Assembly (NCBI GenBank): GCA_021789355.1
Contig: JAJYJR010000294.1
Location: 1 to 7,195, forward strand
Reading direction: 5' to 3'
From: Chloroflexota bacterium
GTDB taxonomy: Bacteria; Chloroflexota; Limnocylindria; Limnocylindrales; CSP1-4
DNA length: 7,195 bases
In this document: piece after piece, positions 1 to 5,379 of the stretch
How positions within the stretch are numbered: the first letter of the stretch is position 1
Layout: every line of letters starts with the position of its first letter
The notes under the pieces: generated by a model
What the model saw: only the letters and a program-made list of their open reading frames with translations
What the model was told of the DNA's origin: nothing
Databases searched by the model: none
Position numbers and translations under genes: made by a program

Positions 1-67
1 CCATCGCCCGGAGGGTCTCAGCTTCGGTCTCGCTCACAGCCAACGGAGGCGCGGGATGATTGGCCAT
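1..67 (-). CDS. Partial 5' end of a probable IS630-type transposase gene
   Basis: Reading leftward from an ATG at 67, 22 codons run off the window edge and encode MANHPAPPLAVSETEAETLR followed by Ala-Met. A Pro-rich start, then a hydrophobic-Ser-Glu stretch leading into a helix with the pattern TLRAM, resembles the N-terminus of IS630-family transposases, where this precedes a helix-turn-helix region. This is a family resemblance judged by eye on a very short fragment. No catalytic residue lies in the window, and no clear Shine-Dalgarno sequence precedes the ATG. The roughly 57 bases between this start and the broken excisionase-like frame to its right would be the IS end. It could instead be an unrelated HTH-containing gene. 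Confidence 0.4.
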   Translation of the reverse strand, partial: MANHPAPPLAVSETEAETLRAM

Positions 68-97
68 ACCGAGCATCGTAGCTGCGACCGACAGAAC

Positions 98-235
98 CTA
101 CAAGCCTATTATCGAGCACGACACTAGGTTCCTGGAGACACCCAGCAGCACGGCGGTCTCGGCGACCGTGAGGACGTCCGGGCACGCATCCAGCCGCCGA
201 CCGGGGGTTCCTGCGGGCTCGAGCCGGTACCTCAT
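98..235 (-). pseudogene. Truncated second excisionase-like (AlpA/MerR-type HTH) gene
   Basis: This is a 45-residue frame starting at an ATG whose last two bases overlap the integrase stop codon (ATGA). Residues 12-38 match residues 9-35 of the full excisionase at 1284-1496, with only three differences, through the motif VAETAVLLGVSRNLV. After that Val the two proteins diverge: this one reads SCSIIGL and stops. The second half of the usual domain, with the basic recognition region and the wing (RAIARR...IGRR...VPRSAL in the intact copy), is therefore missing. At DNA level 121-200 aligns without gaps to 1391-1470 with 65 of 80 identities. Since only three residues change, most substitutions are synonymous, so both copies were under protein-level selection before this one broke. 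The break lies beside an apparent IS630-type gene, so insertion is a plausible cause. The fragment is unlikely to bind DNA normally. Confidence 0.7.
121..200. repeat. Diverged direct repeat, left copy (partner 1391-1470)
   Basis: This stretch aligns ungapped with 1391-1470, in the same orientation, with 65 of 80 bases identical. It covers the helix-turn-helix half of two excisionase genes and flanks the integrase gene. Homologous exchange between the copies would remove the integrase, although the divergence makes that inefficient. It reflects gene paralogy rather than a site-specific att repeat. Confidence 0.75.
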
Positions 236-1287
236 CTGCTGGACCCGCGGTCGACCACATCCAACTCCGCGAGGGCACGGGCTACCGCATCGCTCGGGTG
301 CCGGACCATGCGGAGCGTATATGCCGTCATCTCGACGCGCGTGTGCCCGAGTCTCTGGGCGACGACGGAGATGGACTCGCCCTGCTCGAGCAACATGATC
401 GCGAAGGAGGTACGGAGGTCCCAGAAGCGGATCCATGGTAAGCCGAGCTCAGCCGCGCGCCGAGTGCACCACGCCGCGAAGCGGTGCGCCATCCACGTAC
501 TTGTGCGCGGGCTCCCATCCGGGTTGCCGAAGAGCAGGTGCAGCGGCGTCCCCGGGGTTCCGATGAACGTCGGGGGACGCCGGAGGGCCGACTCGACGAG
601 TGGACGCAGACATTCGGCCAGACCCCGGCAGATGGGCACGACGCGCCCGCTCCTTGGCGTGTTCAGCGCCACGAGCTCGATCGACTGCGCGAATCCGCGA
701 ACCGTCCACCGCACCCTGATCGAGGGCGCGTCAAGGTCCACGTGCTCCGCGCTCAACCCGGCGATCTCCCCGACGCGCAGGCCGGCCTGGAGAGCTAGAC
801 GGACGGGCAGGTAGAGACCCGCGTCGCGCAGGTCGTTCAGCGCGACGCGGGCCTGCTCGGCGGTCCAGTAATGGCCCTCGTAGGGCGTCGCCCTCGGCGG
901 GATCACGGCCCCGTTGTCGGTCGGGCAGCGCGCGATCAGCCCACTCTGGTAGGCATGGCGGAAGATGCAGACCTCCTCGCACCAGTACCGCCACTGCTCG
1001 GCCACCGTGCGGCGGATCGGCTGCTCGAGGGCCTCAGCCTGCTCGTGCAGCCGCCGCGCCTTGACCTCTTCATACCTGCCCCGAGCCGTGCGCCACCTCT
1101 TCGTGCTCGTCCCCGTCAGGGGGTCGGGCACCAGGATGTAGTACTGCCAGGTCCCCTCGGATCGCTGGCGAAGCCCGTGACGCATGCGGGGCGTGTGGGG
1201 CATGCGAGGCCTGATGCCGGCGCTCGGTGTGGTCCCAGGAACCGGCGTCGCCGTCGGTGTCTCATCCCTGTCGGGCTGGCTGGTCAT
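232..1287 (-). CDS. Tyrosine recombinase/integrase, apparently lacking the core-binding domain
   Basis: This encodes a 351-residue phage-type tyrosine recombinase that would act on an attachment site. Residues 45-95 look like the N-terminal arm-binding domain (GTWQYYILVPDPLTG followed by a Lys/Arg-rich helix). The catalytic domain follows from about 140: AGLRVGEI with the first catalytic Arg at 171, WDLR with the second Arg at 292, LGH with His315, and the candidate nucleophile Tyr323. Between TVAEQWRYW (94-102) and FRHAYQSGLIARCP (109-122) the SAM-like core-binding domain, normally some 70-80 residues, is missing without loss of frame. The His of the HxxR box is Trp289, the beta-hairpin Lys region reads NTPRSGR instead of a Lys-containing turn, and Tyr323 is 8 rather than the usual 9 residues after the LGH His. 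The start at 1287 overlaps the excisionase stop as ATGA, indicating translational coupling. The frame remains open far upstream to 2271, but that extension is a shadow. The family is certain, but catalytic activity is doubtful. Confidence 0.88.
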   Translation of the reverse strand: MTSQPDRDETPTATPVPGTTPSAGIRPRMPHTPRMRHGLRQRSEGTWQYYILVPDPLTGTSTKRWRTARGRYEEVKARRLHEQAEALEQPIRRTVAEQWRYWCEEVCIFRHAYQSGLIARCPTDNGAVIPPRATPYEGHYWTAEQARVALNDLRDAGLYLPVRLALQAGLRVGEIAGLSAEHVDLDAPSIRVRWTVRGFAQSIELVALNTPRSGRVVPICRGLAECLRPLVESALRRPPTFIGTPGTPLHLLFGNPDGSPRTSTWMAHRFAAWCTRRAAELGLPWIRFWDLRTSFAIMLLEQGESISVVAQRLGHTRVEMTAYTLRMVRHPSDAVARALAELDVVDRGSSR

Positions 1288-1496
1288 CGTGCCGTGCCTT
1301 CTTCCATCAGGGCAACCAATGCGCTCCGGGGCACCAGGACGCGGCGGCCGATGCGGACGGCGCGGATCTGCCTGCGGGCGATCGCCCGCCACACCAGGTT
1401 TCTGGAGACGCCCAGCAGCACCGCGGTCTCGGCCACGTTGAGAACGTCGGGGCACTCGTCGATCCGTCGCCCGACGGAGGACCATCCGACTCGCAT
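1284..1496 (-). CDS. Excisionase / AlpA-like winged-helix DNA-binding protein
   Basis: This is a 70-residue protein with the excisionase-family (MerR/AlpA-like) domain. The helix-turn-helix is LNVAETAVLLGVSRNLVWRA (residues 19-38). It is followed by IARRQIRAVRIGRR and the strand VLVPRSAL, where the Arg-rich turn and VPRS form the wing. Such proteins bend att DNA and steer the partner integrase towards excision, or act as regulators of the integrase promoter. The ATG at 1496 was chosen for two reasons: a GGAGG lies four bases upstream, and the second copy at 98-235 also starts Met-Arg a similar distance before the shared region. The frame stays open to 1595, but that start would lie upstream of the predicted transcription start. 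The TGA shares ATGA with the integrase start, so the two are translated together. It is complete and shows no missing motif. Confidence 0.87.
   Translation of the reverse strand: MRVGWSSVGRRIDECPDVLNVAETAVLLGVSRNLVWRAIARRQIRAVRIGRRVLVPRSALVALMEEGTAR
1391..1470. repeat. Diverged direct repeat, right copy (partner 121-200)
   Basis: This is the counterpart of the repeat at 121-200, inside the intact excisionase gene, with 65 of 80 identities and no gaps. The longest identical run is 12 bases, around cccagcagca. Confidence 0.75.
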
Positions 1497-1500
1497 CGCG

Positions 1501-1505
1501 CCTCC
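1501..1505 (-). promoter_or_regulatory. Shine-Dalgarno site deciding the excisionase start
   Basis: On the minus strand this reads GGAGG and is separated by CGCG from the ATG at 1496. None of the other in-frame ATG codons further upstream (for example near 1553 and 1544) has a comparable site. The site therefore selects a 70-residue product. Confidence 0.6.
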
Positions 1506-1585
1506 ACACATCTTCTGATCCGAGTTTGGTTTCGTCGCCGTCATGGTGCTCATCCCGGCCATCTGATGCATTGGCCGTGTTTCTA

Positions 1586-1614
1586 ATGGCAGCACGTTGC
1601 ACCGGTCTTGTCAA
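1586..1614 (-). promoter_or_regulatory. Candidate promoter for the excisionase-integrase operon
   Basis: A perfect TTGACA -35 box (1609-1614, minus strand) is followed after 17 bases by TGCCAT (1586-1591), which keeps the first T and the final AT of the -10 consensus. Transcription would start near 1579, giving a leader of about 80 bases before the ATG at 1496. The -35 is strong for such GC-rich DNA and the -10 is weak, so activation or a different spacing is possible. Confidence 0.45.
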
Positions 1615-1625
1615 GATGCTACGAT
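1597..1625 (+). promoter_or_regulatory. Candidate promoter for the winged-helix regulator gene
   Basis: TTGCAC (1597-1602), a 17-base spacer and TACGAT (1620-1625) form a plausible sigma-70-type promoter. TACGAT fits the TAnnnT form common in high-GC Gram-positive bacteria. The predicted transcription start, around 1632-1635, lies at or within a few bases of the GTG at 1635. It overlaps the opposing candidate promoter by 18 bases. Confidence 0.5.
1606..1616. promoter_or_regulatory. Candidate operator: short palindrome at the promoter overlap
   Basis: TCTTG-T-CAAGA has two perfect 5-base arms around one central base. It covers the -35 of the excisionase promoter and sits in the spacer of the regulator promoter, so a protein bound there could affect both. 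Short palindromes occur by chance and no second copy was found nearby, so confidence is low. Confidence 0.3.
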
Positions 1626-1634
1626 CCCGCCACC

Positions 1635-2105
1635 GTGAGCGATCCGCATGTCCCTTGGCCGGACACCCAACCGGGCCTCGAGCAAGCCCTTGACTCGTAC
1701 CGCGGTCTGCAGCGCGAAGTGGCGGCCTTGGCTGCCGAGATGGAGCGGGTCCGCGCAGCCCGCGCGGGGAAGGTGAAGGAAATGGCCGAGTTGCGCCGGG
1801 CCATCGAGGGGTTTGCCCGGGTCGTGGGCTTGGATCCGGCCGGGCTGCTCGCGGCGCAGGAAGTCCGGGAGCTGCCGTCCATCCCCGACATGGCGTACGA
1901 GTACATGCGGGCACGCGGGGGGCGAGCCCGTGTGGTGGAGATCGTGCAGCACTTGGAGGAGTCGGGGAAGTTCGCGCCGTCCGGCCGCCCTTCCGGACAG
2001 AACTACGGTCCCGTCTACAGCGCCCTCCTGCGCGACCGGAAGCGCTTCCGGCAGGGCGGGAGAGGGGAATTCGTTCTGCTGGAGATGGACGAACAGCCCG
2101 CCTGA
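1635..2105 (+). CDS. Coiled-coil plus winged-helix (HARE-HTH-like) protein
   Basis: This is a 156-residue protein. Residues about 15-60 are a charged helix with heptad-like spacing (LQREVAALAAEMERVRAARA and on), suggesting a dimerising coiled coil. Residues about 83-150 resemble a winged helix of the HARE-HTH type: DMAYEYMRARGGRARVVEIV (a first helix, a glycine turn and a helix entering the HTH), then a recognition-like helix NYGPVYSALLRDRKRF, and the closing wing GGRGEFVLLE. It is probably a DNA-binding regulator. It is transcribed divergently from excisionase-integrase across overlapping candidate promoters, the usual place for a gene controlling that pair. GTG 1635 is preferred to the TTG at 1608, because the latter would lie upstream of the predicted transcription start. 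No Shine-Dalgarno site precedes the GTG, which suggests leaderless translation. The domain assignment is by pattern and the target is unknown. Confidence 0.75.
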   Translation: MSDPHVPWPDTQPGLEQALDSYRGLQREVAALAAEMERVRAARAGKVKEMAELRRAIEGFARVVGLDPAGLLAAQEVRELPSIPDMAYEYMRARGGRARVVEIVQHLEESGKFAPSGRPSGQNYGPVYSALLRDRKRFRQGGRGEFVLLEMDEQPA

Positions 2106-2220
2106 CGGCGCGCTCAGCAGTTGGCAGCACACTACATCTGGTGGCAGTGCCTGCCGCCCATCGGCCTGGAGGAATCCGCGCGTTCGCCGAGCATGGCGGC
2201 CCCTCCCGGCAGTCTGGAAC
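2106..2220. other. Convergent intergenic gap
   Basis: This stretch separates the end of the plus-strand regulator from the remains of the last minus-strand gene. A small hairpin at 2141-2157 is the only structure seen (GTGGCAG / CTGCCGC with one wobble pair and a TGC loop). No gene is supported here. Confidence 0.5.
2141..2157. terminator. Weak hairpin between convergent genes
   Basis: A 7-pair stem (one T-G wobble) with a 3-base loop lies 36 bases after the stop of the plus-strand regulator gene. No T-run follows on either side, so it is not a canonical intrinsic terminator. High-GC bacteria sometimes use such T-less hairpins, and its place between convergent genes is suggestive. Confidence 0.2.
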
Positions 2221-2444
2221 CGGACCTGAGCCCAGCAGTCGGGGACCGGCGTGGTGGCGGGCGACGCGCAACGCGGCGTAGGCGTCGGTGAGGGAACGGC
2301 TTCGCGGAGGACGGGGGTCGCACCGCGCGAGGCCCCTGGCCGACGGTCAAGCTCAGAGCGCCCTGGAGACGCTGCCGGCAGCGGGTGCTCCGGGACGAGG
2401 CACTGGTCATGGTGCGGCGGGTACGGAGACCTGAGCCGCGCCAT
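2221..2444 (-). pseudogene. Remnant of a third LAGLIDADG-family gene (internal deletion and frameshift)
   Basis: The ATG at 2444 starts MARLRSPYPPHHDQC, matching the N-termini of the two intact LAGLIDADG genes upstream (MAHLPSPYPPQHRQC and MPWLSSPFPPHHRTC). Three residues later the frame reads EHPLPAASPGRSEL, which corresponds to their C-terminal region (EFPLPASSPRRRQL and AHPIPSASPKAEQA). About 240 codons, including both LAGLIDADG helices, are therefore missing. The match then moves to another frame: LTDAYAALRVARHHAGPRLL (about 2236-2295) matches the conserved C-terminal end (AAKRYSGPRLLCSC, GLKAYRGPRLLCEC). That move requires at least one frameshift. The final Cys-x-Cys is now Gly-Ser-Gly. 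The start shares one base with the preceding stop (TGATG), so the old operon layout survives. The product would not be a nuclease. The left boundary is approximate. Confidence 0.75.
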
Positions 2445-3442
2445 CACTCGGACCCGATCACGCGGGCCCCCTGCAAGGGCCGCGCCCGCGGAAGCTGCGC
2501 GTCTATCGGGGCGGGCGGCGAGCACGAGCAGAGGAGCCGCGGTCCTGAATACCGCTTGGCTGCTCTCAACTCGTCGCACAGCGCCGCAAGTGCGCTGCTG
2601 CGCGACGGACGAGAGTCGCGGAGCGCCAGGGCGCGCGACCACGTATCGAGTTGCCGCCGGCGCGGCGACGACGCAGGAAGGGGGAACTCGCGCAGGATCT
2701 CGGCCAGCGCACGGCACTCCGGCAGCCGGGACACGCGCAGATAGACCTGACGGCCCTGGGCGTGGAGCTCACCGATACCCAGGCCGTTCGCAAAGGATCG
2801 CAGCAACGGCGCGTTGTCGCATCGTTGGGAGACGACGGCGACCGGGGCGAACCGCGCGTGGCGGTTCCGCAGGGCCAGGGAGCCATCCGCGGCGAAGAGC
2901 CCGGAGAAGACCCATGCGAGGTGTTCGCGCCCAGCCGTGGCGAGGCAGGCAGACAGGGGCAACGGCGTCCGACCGCGATTGGTGGCCCGGGCTCGGGCGG
3001 CCAGCCCGGCCAGCTCTGTCGAGTTGCGGTCCGGATCCGATCGCCCGGCGAGGATGACGAGGGCGGCACGTCGAGCCAGGTCAAGGAGGGCATCCATGCG
3101 GGGAGGCAGCGGTCCTGCCTGCGTCAGCCAATCCACCAGCTCGAGCAGGTCCTGTGGATCGTCGACGATCCACTCGTTGCGTCGGTACTCAGCCCGCCGC
3201 CGCAGCCACCCGAGGGCTCGGCCGCGCGCGCGTCCGACACTTGCCCAGAGAGCCAGGGGGGTGACGTCGTCGTCACGGGTGGCGACGACGATGCGCGGAC
3301 GCACGATTGCCTGGGCGCCGGCGCGGAAGCTGACGGTGGCGTCCCCCTCGAGGATCCCCAGTACCTGGCTGTCGGGTATCGGCAGTGAACCGATGGCGCA
3401 CTGGCGATGCTGCGGCGGGTACGGCGACGGCAGGTGAGCCAT
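2444..3442 (-). CDS. LAGLIDADG-family protein, divergent (paralogue of 3489-4457)
   Basis: This is a 332-residue single-chain, two-motif LAGLIDADG protein, the homing-endonuclease fold that also serves in maturases and regulators. The first motif is LGILEGDATVSF (28-39), with the acidic metal-binding residue Asp34 but Ala where Gly is usual. The second is FSGLFAADGSL (179-189), with Asp186. Both acidic positions are present, so cleavage remains possible. The ends are conserved with the neighbouring paralogue: PYPPQHRQC at 7-15 and YSGPRLLCSC at 298-307. Together they suggest a small His/Cys metal site, which is inference. A GGGAGGA site nine bases upstream supports the ATG. It lies 46 bases after the paralogue and its stop overlaps the start of the third, broken copy. 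No intron or intein was seen around it, so it is free-standing. The target is unknown. Confidence 0.8.
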   Translation of the reverse strand: MAHLPSPYPPQHRQCAIGSLPIPDSQVLGILEGDATVSFRAGAQAIVRPRIVVATRDDDVTPLALWASVGRARGRALGWLRRRAEYRRNEWIVDDPQDLLELVDWLTQAGPLPPRMDALLDLARRAALVILAGRSDPDRNSTELAGLAARARATNRGRTPLPLSACLATAGREHLAWVFSGLFAADGSLALRNRHARFAPVAVVSQRCDNAPLLRSFANGLGIGELHAQGRQVYLRVSRLPECRALAEILREFPLPASSPRRRQLDTWSRALALRDSRPSRSSALAALCDELRAAKRYSGPRLLCSCSPPAPIDAQLPRARPLQGARVIGSE

Positions 3443-3488
3443 CAGGGGCGATCCTCCCGCCGCGCCTGCCGGCCGCGCGCCCGCCCGC

Positions 3489-4457
3489 TCATGCGCCCGC
3501 GCCGTCGTCGAGCGGGCACTCGCACAGCAACCGCGGGCCCCGATACGCCTTGAGGCCCATCAGGCGCGCCCGCAGACCCGCGAGGTCGGGTGCGCCGGGG
3601 CCCAGCGCGCGGCGCACGCCGACGGCCTCGATCCATAGGGCCGCTTGCTCCGCCTTGGGTGACGCGGACGGAATCGGATGGGCCCGCAGGAGTTCGACCA
3701 GGTGCGCCCAGTCGATGGCCGAGGCGATGACGAGGGCGTCCATCCGCCGCCCCACCGACCACACGTGGCCGAGCCCGAGACGCTCCCGCAGCAGGTCGAG
3801 GACCGGGCGGTTCCAGTCGCGCTGCCCGAGCGCGGCAGTCAGGCGGAACGAGTGACCGGGGCTGTGGATGCCAAACGTTCCCTCGGCCGCGACGAGACCG
3901 GCGAAGTAGTCCGCCACGTAGGCGTCACTGGCGTGCCCGCCGAGGCGGGCGGCCGAGGAGTCCGGTGCGAGGCTGCCAGTTTCCAGTGCGTCCGCCAGCG
4001 CGCGCAGGCGCACCTTGTCGGCGATCGGCGCAGGTCGGCCGGGGCCCGGACGACTGTCGGCCAGCCGCAGCGTGGCCTCGCGCACGGCGGCCAGCCTGAC
4101 CGCCCCCTTGGGGGAGAGCACCGGATAGCGTGCCAGGAAGGCGGTGACCGCGAGCAGGTCGTCGATCGCCTGAACGGCGAAGACGTTGCGGCCATGTCGC
4201 CCCCGATGCTCGAGGTGCCGCATCCGTCCTACGGGTCGGCCGAGCCGCACCGCGAGGGACGTGGCGACCGCGAACGGGAGCGGGTCGTCGTCGCGCATGC
4301 CGAGCCAGATCCCCGGAACGTAGCGATCCCCGCGCCGGGCGAGGAAGAACGAGCCGTCGCCGTCGAGGATCCCGGCGATGGTGCCCGGCGCGATGATCTC
4401 GCCGGCCGGTCGGCAGGTCCGGTGGTGCGGCGGGAAGGGCGATGACAGCCAGGGCAT
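3489..4457 (-). CDS. LAGLIDADG-family protein with canonical motifs
   Basis: This is a 322-residue, two-motif LAGLIDADG protein. Motif one is IAGILDGDGSFF (27-38), with Asp34 as the expected catalytic acid. Motif two is FAGLVAAEGTFGI (185-197), with Glu192 in the equivalent place. The ends carry SPFPPHHRTC (6-15) and RGPRLLCECP (306-315), shared with the downstream paralogue. The two proteins have the same layout, Asp34 falls at the same residue number in both, and they are strongly diverged in between. The start at 4457 is supported by a G-rich Shine-Dalgarno stretch five bases upstream and by the common Met-x-x-Leu-x-Ser-Pro N-terminus of all three copies. An upstream ATG at 4550 would add 31 residues overlapping the previous gene. 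The start is one base from the previous stop (TGAGATG), so it is part of the operon. It may be a homing endonuclease or a LAGLIDADG-derived regulator. Confidence 0.85.
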   Translation of the reverse strand: MPWLSSPFPPHHRTCRPAGEIIAPGTIAGILDGDGSFFLARRGDRYVPGIWLGMRDDDPLPFAVATSLAVRLGRPVGRMRHLEHRGRHGRNVFAVQAIDDLLAVTAFLARYPVLSPKGAVRLAAVREATLRLADSRPGPGRPAPIADKVRLRALADALETGSLAPDSSAARLGGHASDAYVADYFAGLVAAEGTFGIHSPGHSFRLTAALGQRDWNRPVLDLLRERLGLGHVWSVGRRMDALVIASAIDWAHLVELLRAHPIPSASPKAEQAALWIEAVGVRRALGPGAPDLAGLRARLMGLKAYRGPRLLCECPLDDGAGA

Positions 4458-4458
4458 C

Positions 4459-5370
4459 TCAGCCCCCCTCTCCGCACCGTCCCGCGGGCGGACGTTCTCG
4501 GCCATCCGGCCCGCAGCCGTCGAACCCGCGCTCGCGACGAGGGTGTCCATCGGGGCGCTGCGCGGCGTGCCGAGTGCGAGTCGTCGCAGGCCCCCTCGCC
4601 GCGCCGACCTCCGCGCTGCGCCGCGCCACCGCCAGTCGCCCAGGCGCGGCCGCCGTCAGCCCGTTCGCGAGGTCGGCAAGCGCCGACTCGATATCTTCGC
4701 CACTCCCGCGGAACCCGAGCGCCGGGACACGCAGCACGACCGCGTCGTCCTCGACGTCGAGCACCAGGGCCAGGCGGGCCTCGGTGAGCGTCCCGGGCAG
4801 GTCCGCGGGACCGAGCTCGGCGAGCTGGCGCAGGAGGCGAGCACGCTCCCGCGGCGAGAGCGATGCCGGATCCCGGCGCCGGGCGTGCCGCTCCCACCGC
4901 GCGTAGCCCGCGGCGGTCTGGCGGTACAGCCGGGTACCGCGCCGATAGCCCGCCCGGGGATCGACCTCCAGGCGTCCGTCGGGACGGGCGCGGACGGGCG
5001 CGTCGGCCCGGGCCCGGCGCCCCCGCTCGATCGCCCACGCCGGGCGGTCCGACTCGTGCACCACGAGCAGCGGCTGCCCGATCGCGGCGGCCGCTGCGCA
5101 CAGGGCGTCGGCCCGCCGGGTCAGGTCGAGATCGCCGTACCACAGCTCGGTGTCCGTGGCCCCCAGCAGCACGCCCGCGTTCTTGATCGCGAGGTGCGCC
5201 GGGTGCGCCCGCCGGTAGGCGCTGAAGCGCAGGGCGAGGAGCGCCCCGGGAGGGCCGAGCGCCTCGGCGACCTGCCGCTGCAGTTCGTCGAGGTCCGGGG
5301 CAGCCGGGCTCTGCGCGGCGGGGTGCGCCCCGCCCGGGCGAGTCTCGCGCGGGGCGCGGTCCGCATCCAT
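4459..5370 (-). CDS. Hypothetical protein of the protease-LAGLIDADG operon
   Basis: I do not recognise this 303-residue protein. After a Pro/Ala-rich start, residues 27-115 look like an alpha/beta domain containing KNAGVLLGATDTELWYGDLD and the strand PLLVVHES. Residues 120-185 are strongly basic and probably helical. Residues 196-245 (ARLALVLDVEDDAVVLRVPA then GFRGSGEDIESALADLANGL) have the strand-strand-glycine-helix pattern of HicB-like small domains. The similarity is weak and does not show toxin-antitoxin function. From about 255 the chain is low-complexity, rich in Arg, Gly and Pro, and probably disordered. No signal peptide or membrane segment is seen. It starts 9 bases after the FtsH-like protease stop with a weak AGGG site, and ends one base before the LAGLIDADG start. 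It is therefore probably co-expressed with both and may be a substrate, adaptor or partner of the protease. Confidence 0.7.
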   Translation of the reverse strand: MDADRAPRETRPGGAHPAAQSPAAPDLDELQRQVAEALGPPGALLALRFSAYRRAHPAHLAIKNAGVLLGATDTELWYGDLDLTRRADALCAAAAAIGQPLLVVHESDRPAWAIERGRRARADAPVRARPDGRLEVDPRAGYRRGTRLYRQTAAGYARWERHARRRDPASLSPRERARLLRQLAELGPADLPGTLTEARLALVLDVEDDAVVLRVPALGFRGSGEDIESALADLANGLTAAAPGRLAVARRSAEVGAARGPATTRTRHAAQRPDGHPRRERGFDGCGPDGRERPPAGRCGEGG

Positions 5371-5379
5371 GTCGACGCC

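Noticed and set aside
1..240. tRNA gene or att core beside the integrase
   Set aside because: No cloverleaf, T-arm-like segment or CCA end was found, and no short direct repeat other than the excisionase paralogy could be identified.
1497..1595. Longer excisionase start at 1595
   Set aside because: It overlaps the predicted promoter and lacks a Shine-Dalgarno site; the ATG at 1496 has GGAGG at good spacing and matches the start of the paralogue.
1288..2271. Open extension of the integrase frame upstream to 2271 (679 codons in total)
   Set aside because: It runs through the excisionase in another frame, the promoter region and antisense to the winged-helix gene; its composition is Arg/Pro/Ala-rich shadow sequence. 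The ATGA overlap at 1284-1287 marks the real start.
2401..2444. 44-base similarity between 2401-2444 and 3399-3442 as a mobile repeat
   Set aside because: It is explained by the shared N-terminal coding sequence of the LAGLIDADG paralogues (14 identical bases in a row, 34 of 44 overall).
2251..3388. Plus-strand open frames opposite the LAGLIDADG gene
   Set aside because: No domain pattern; the minus strand encodes both LAGLIDADG motifs and the conserved ends in one frame.
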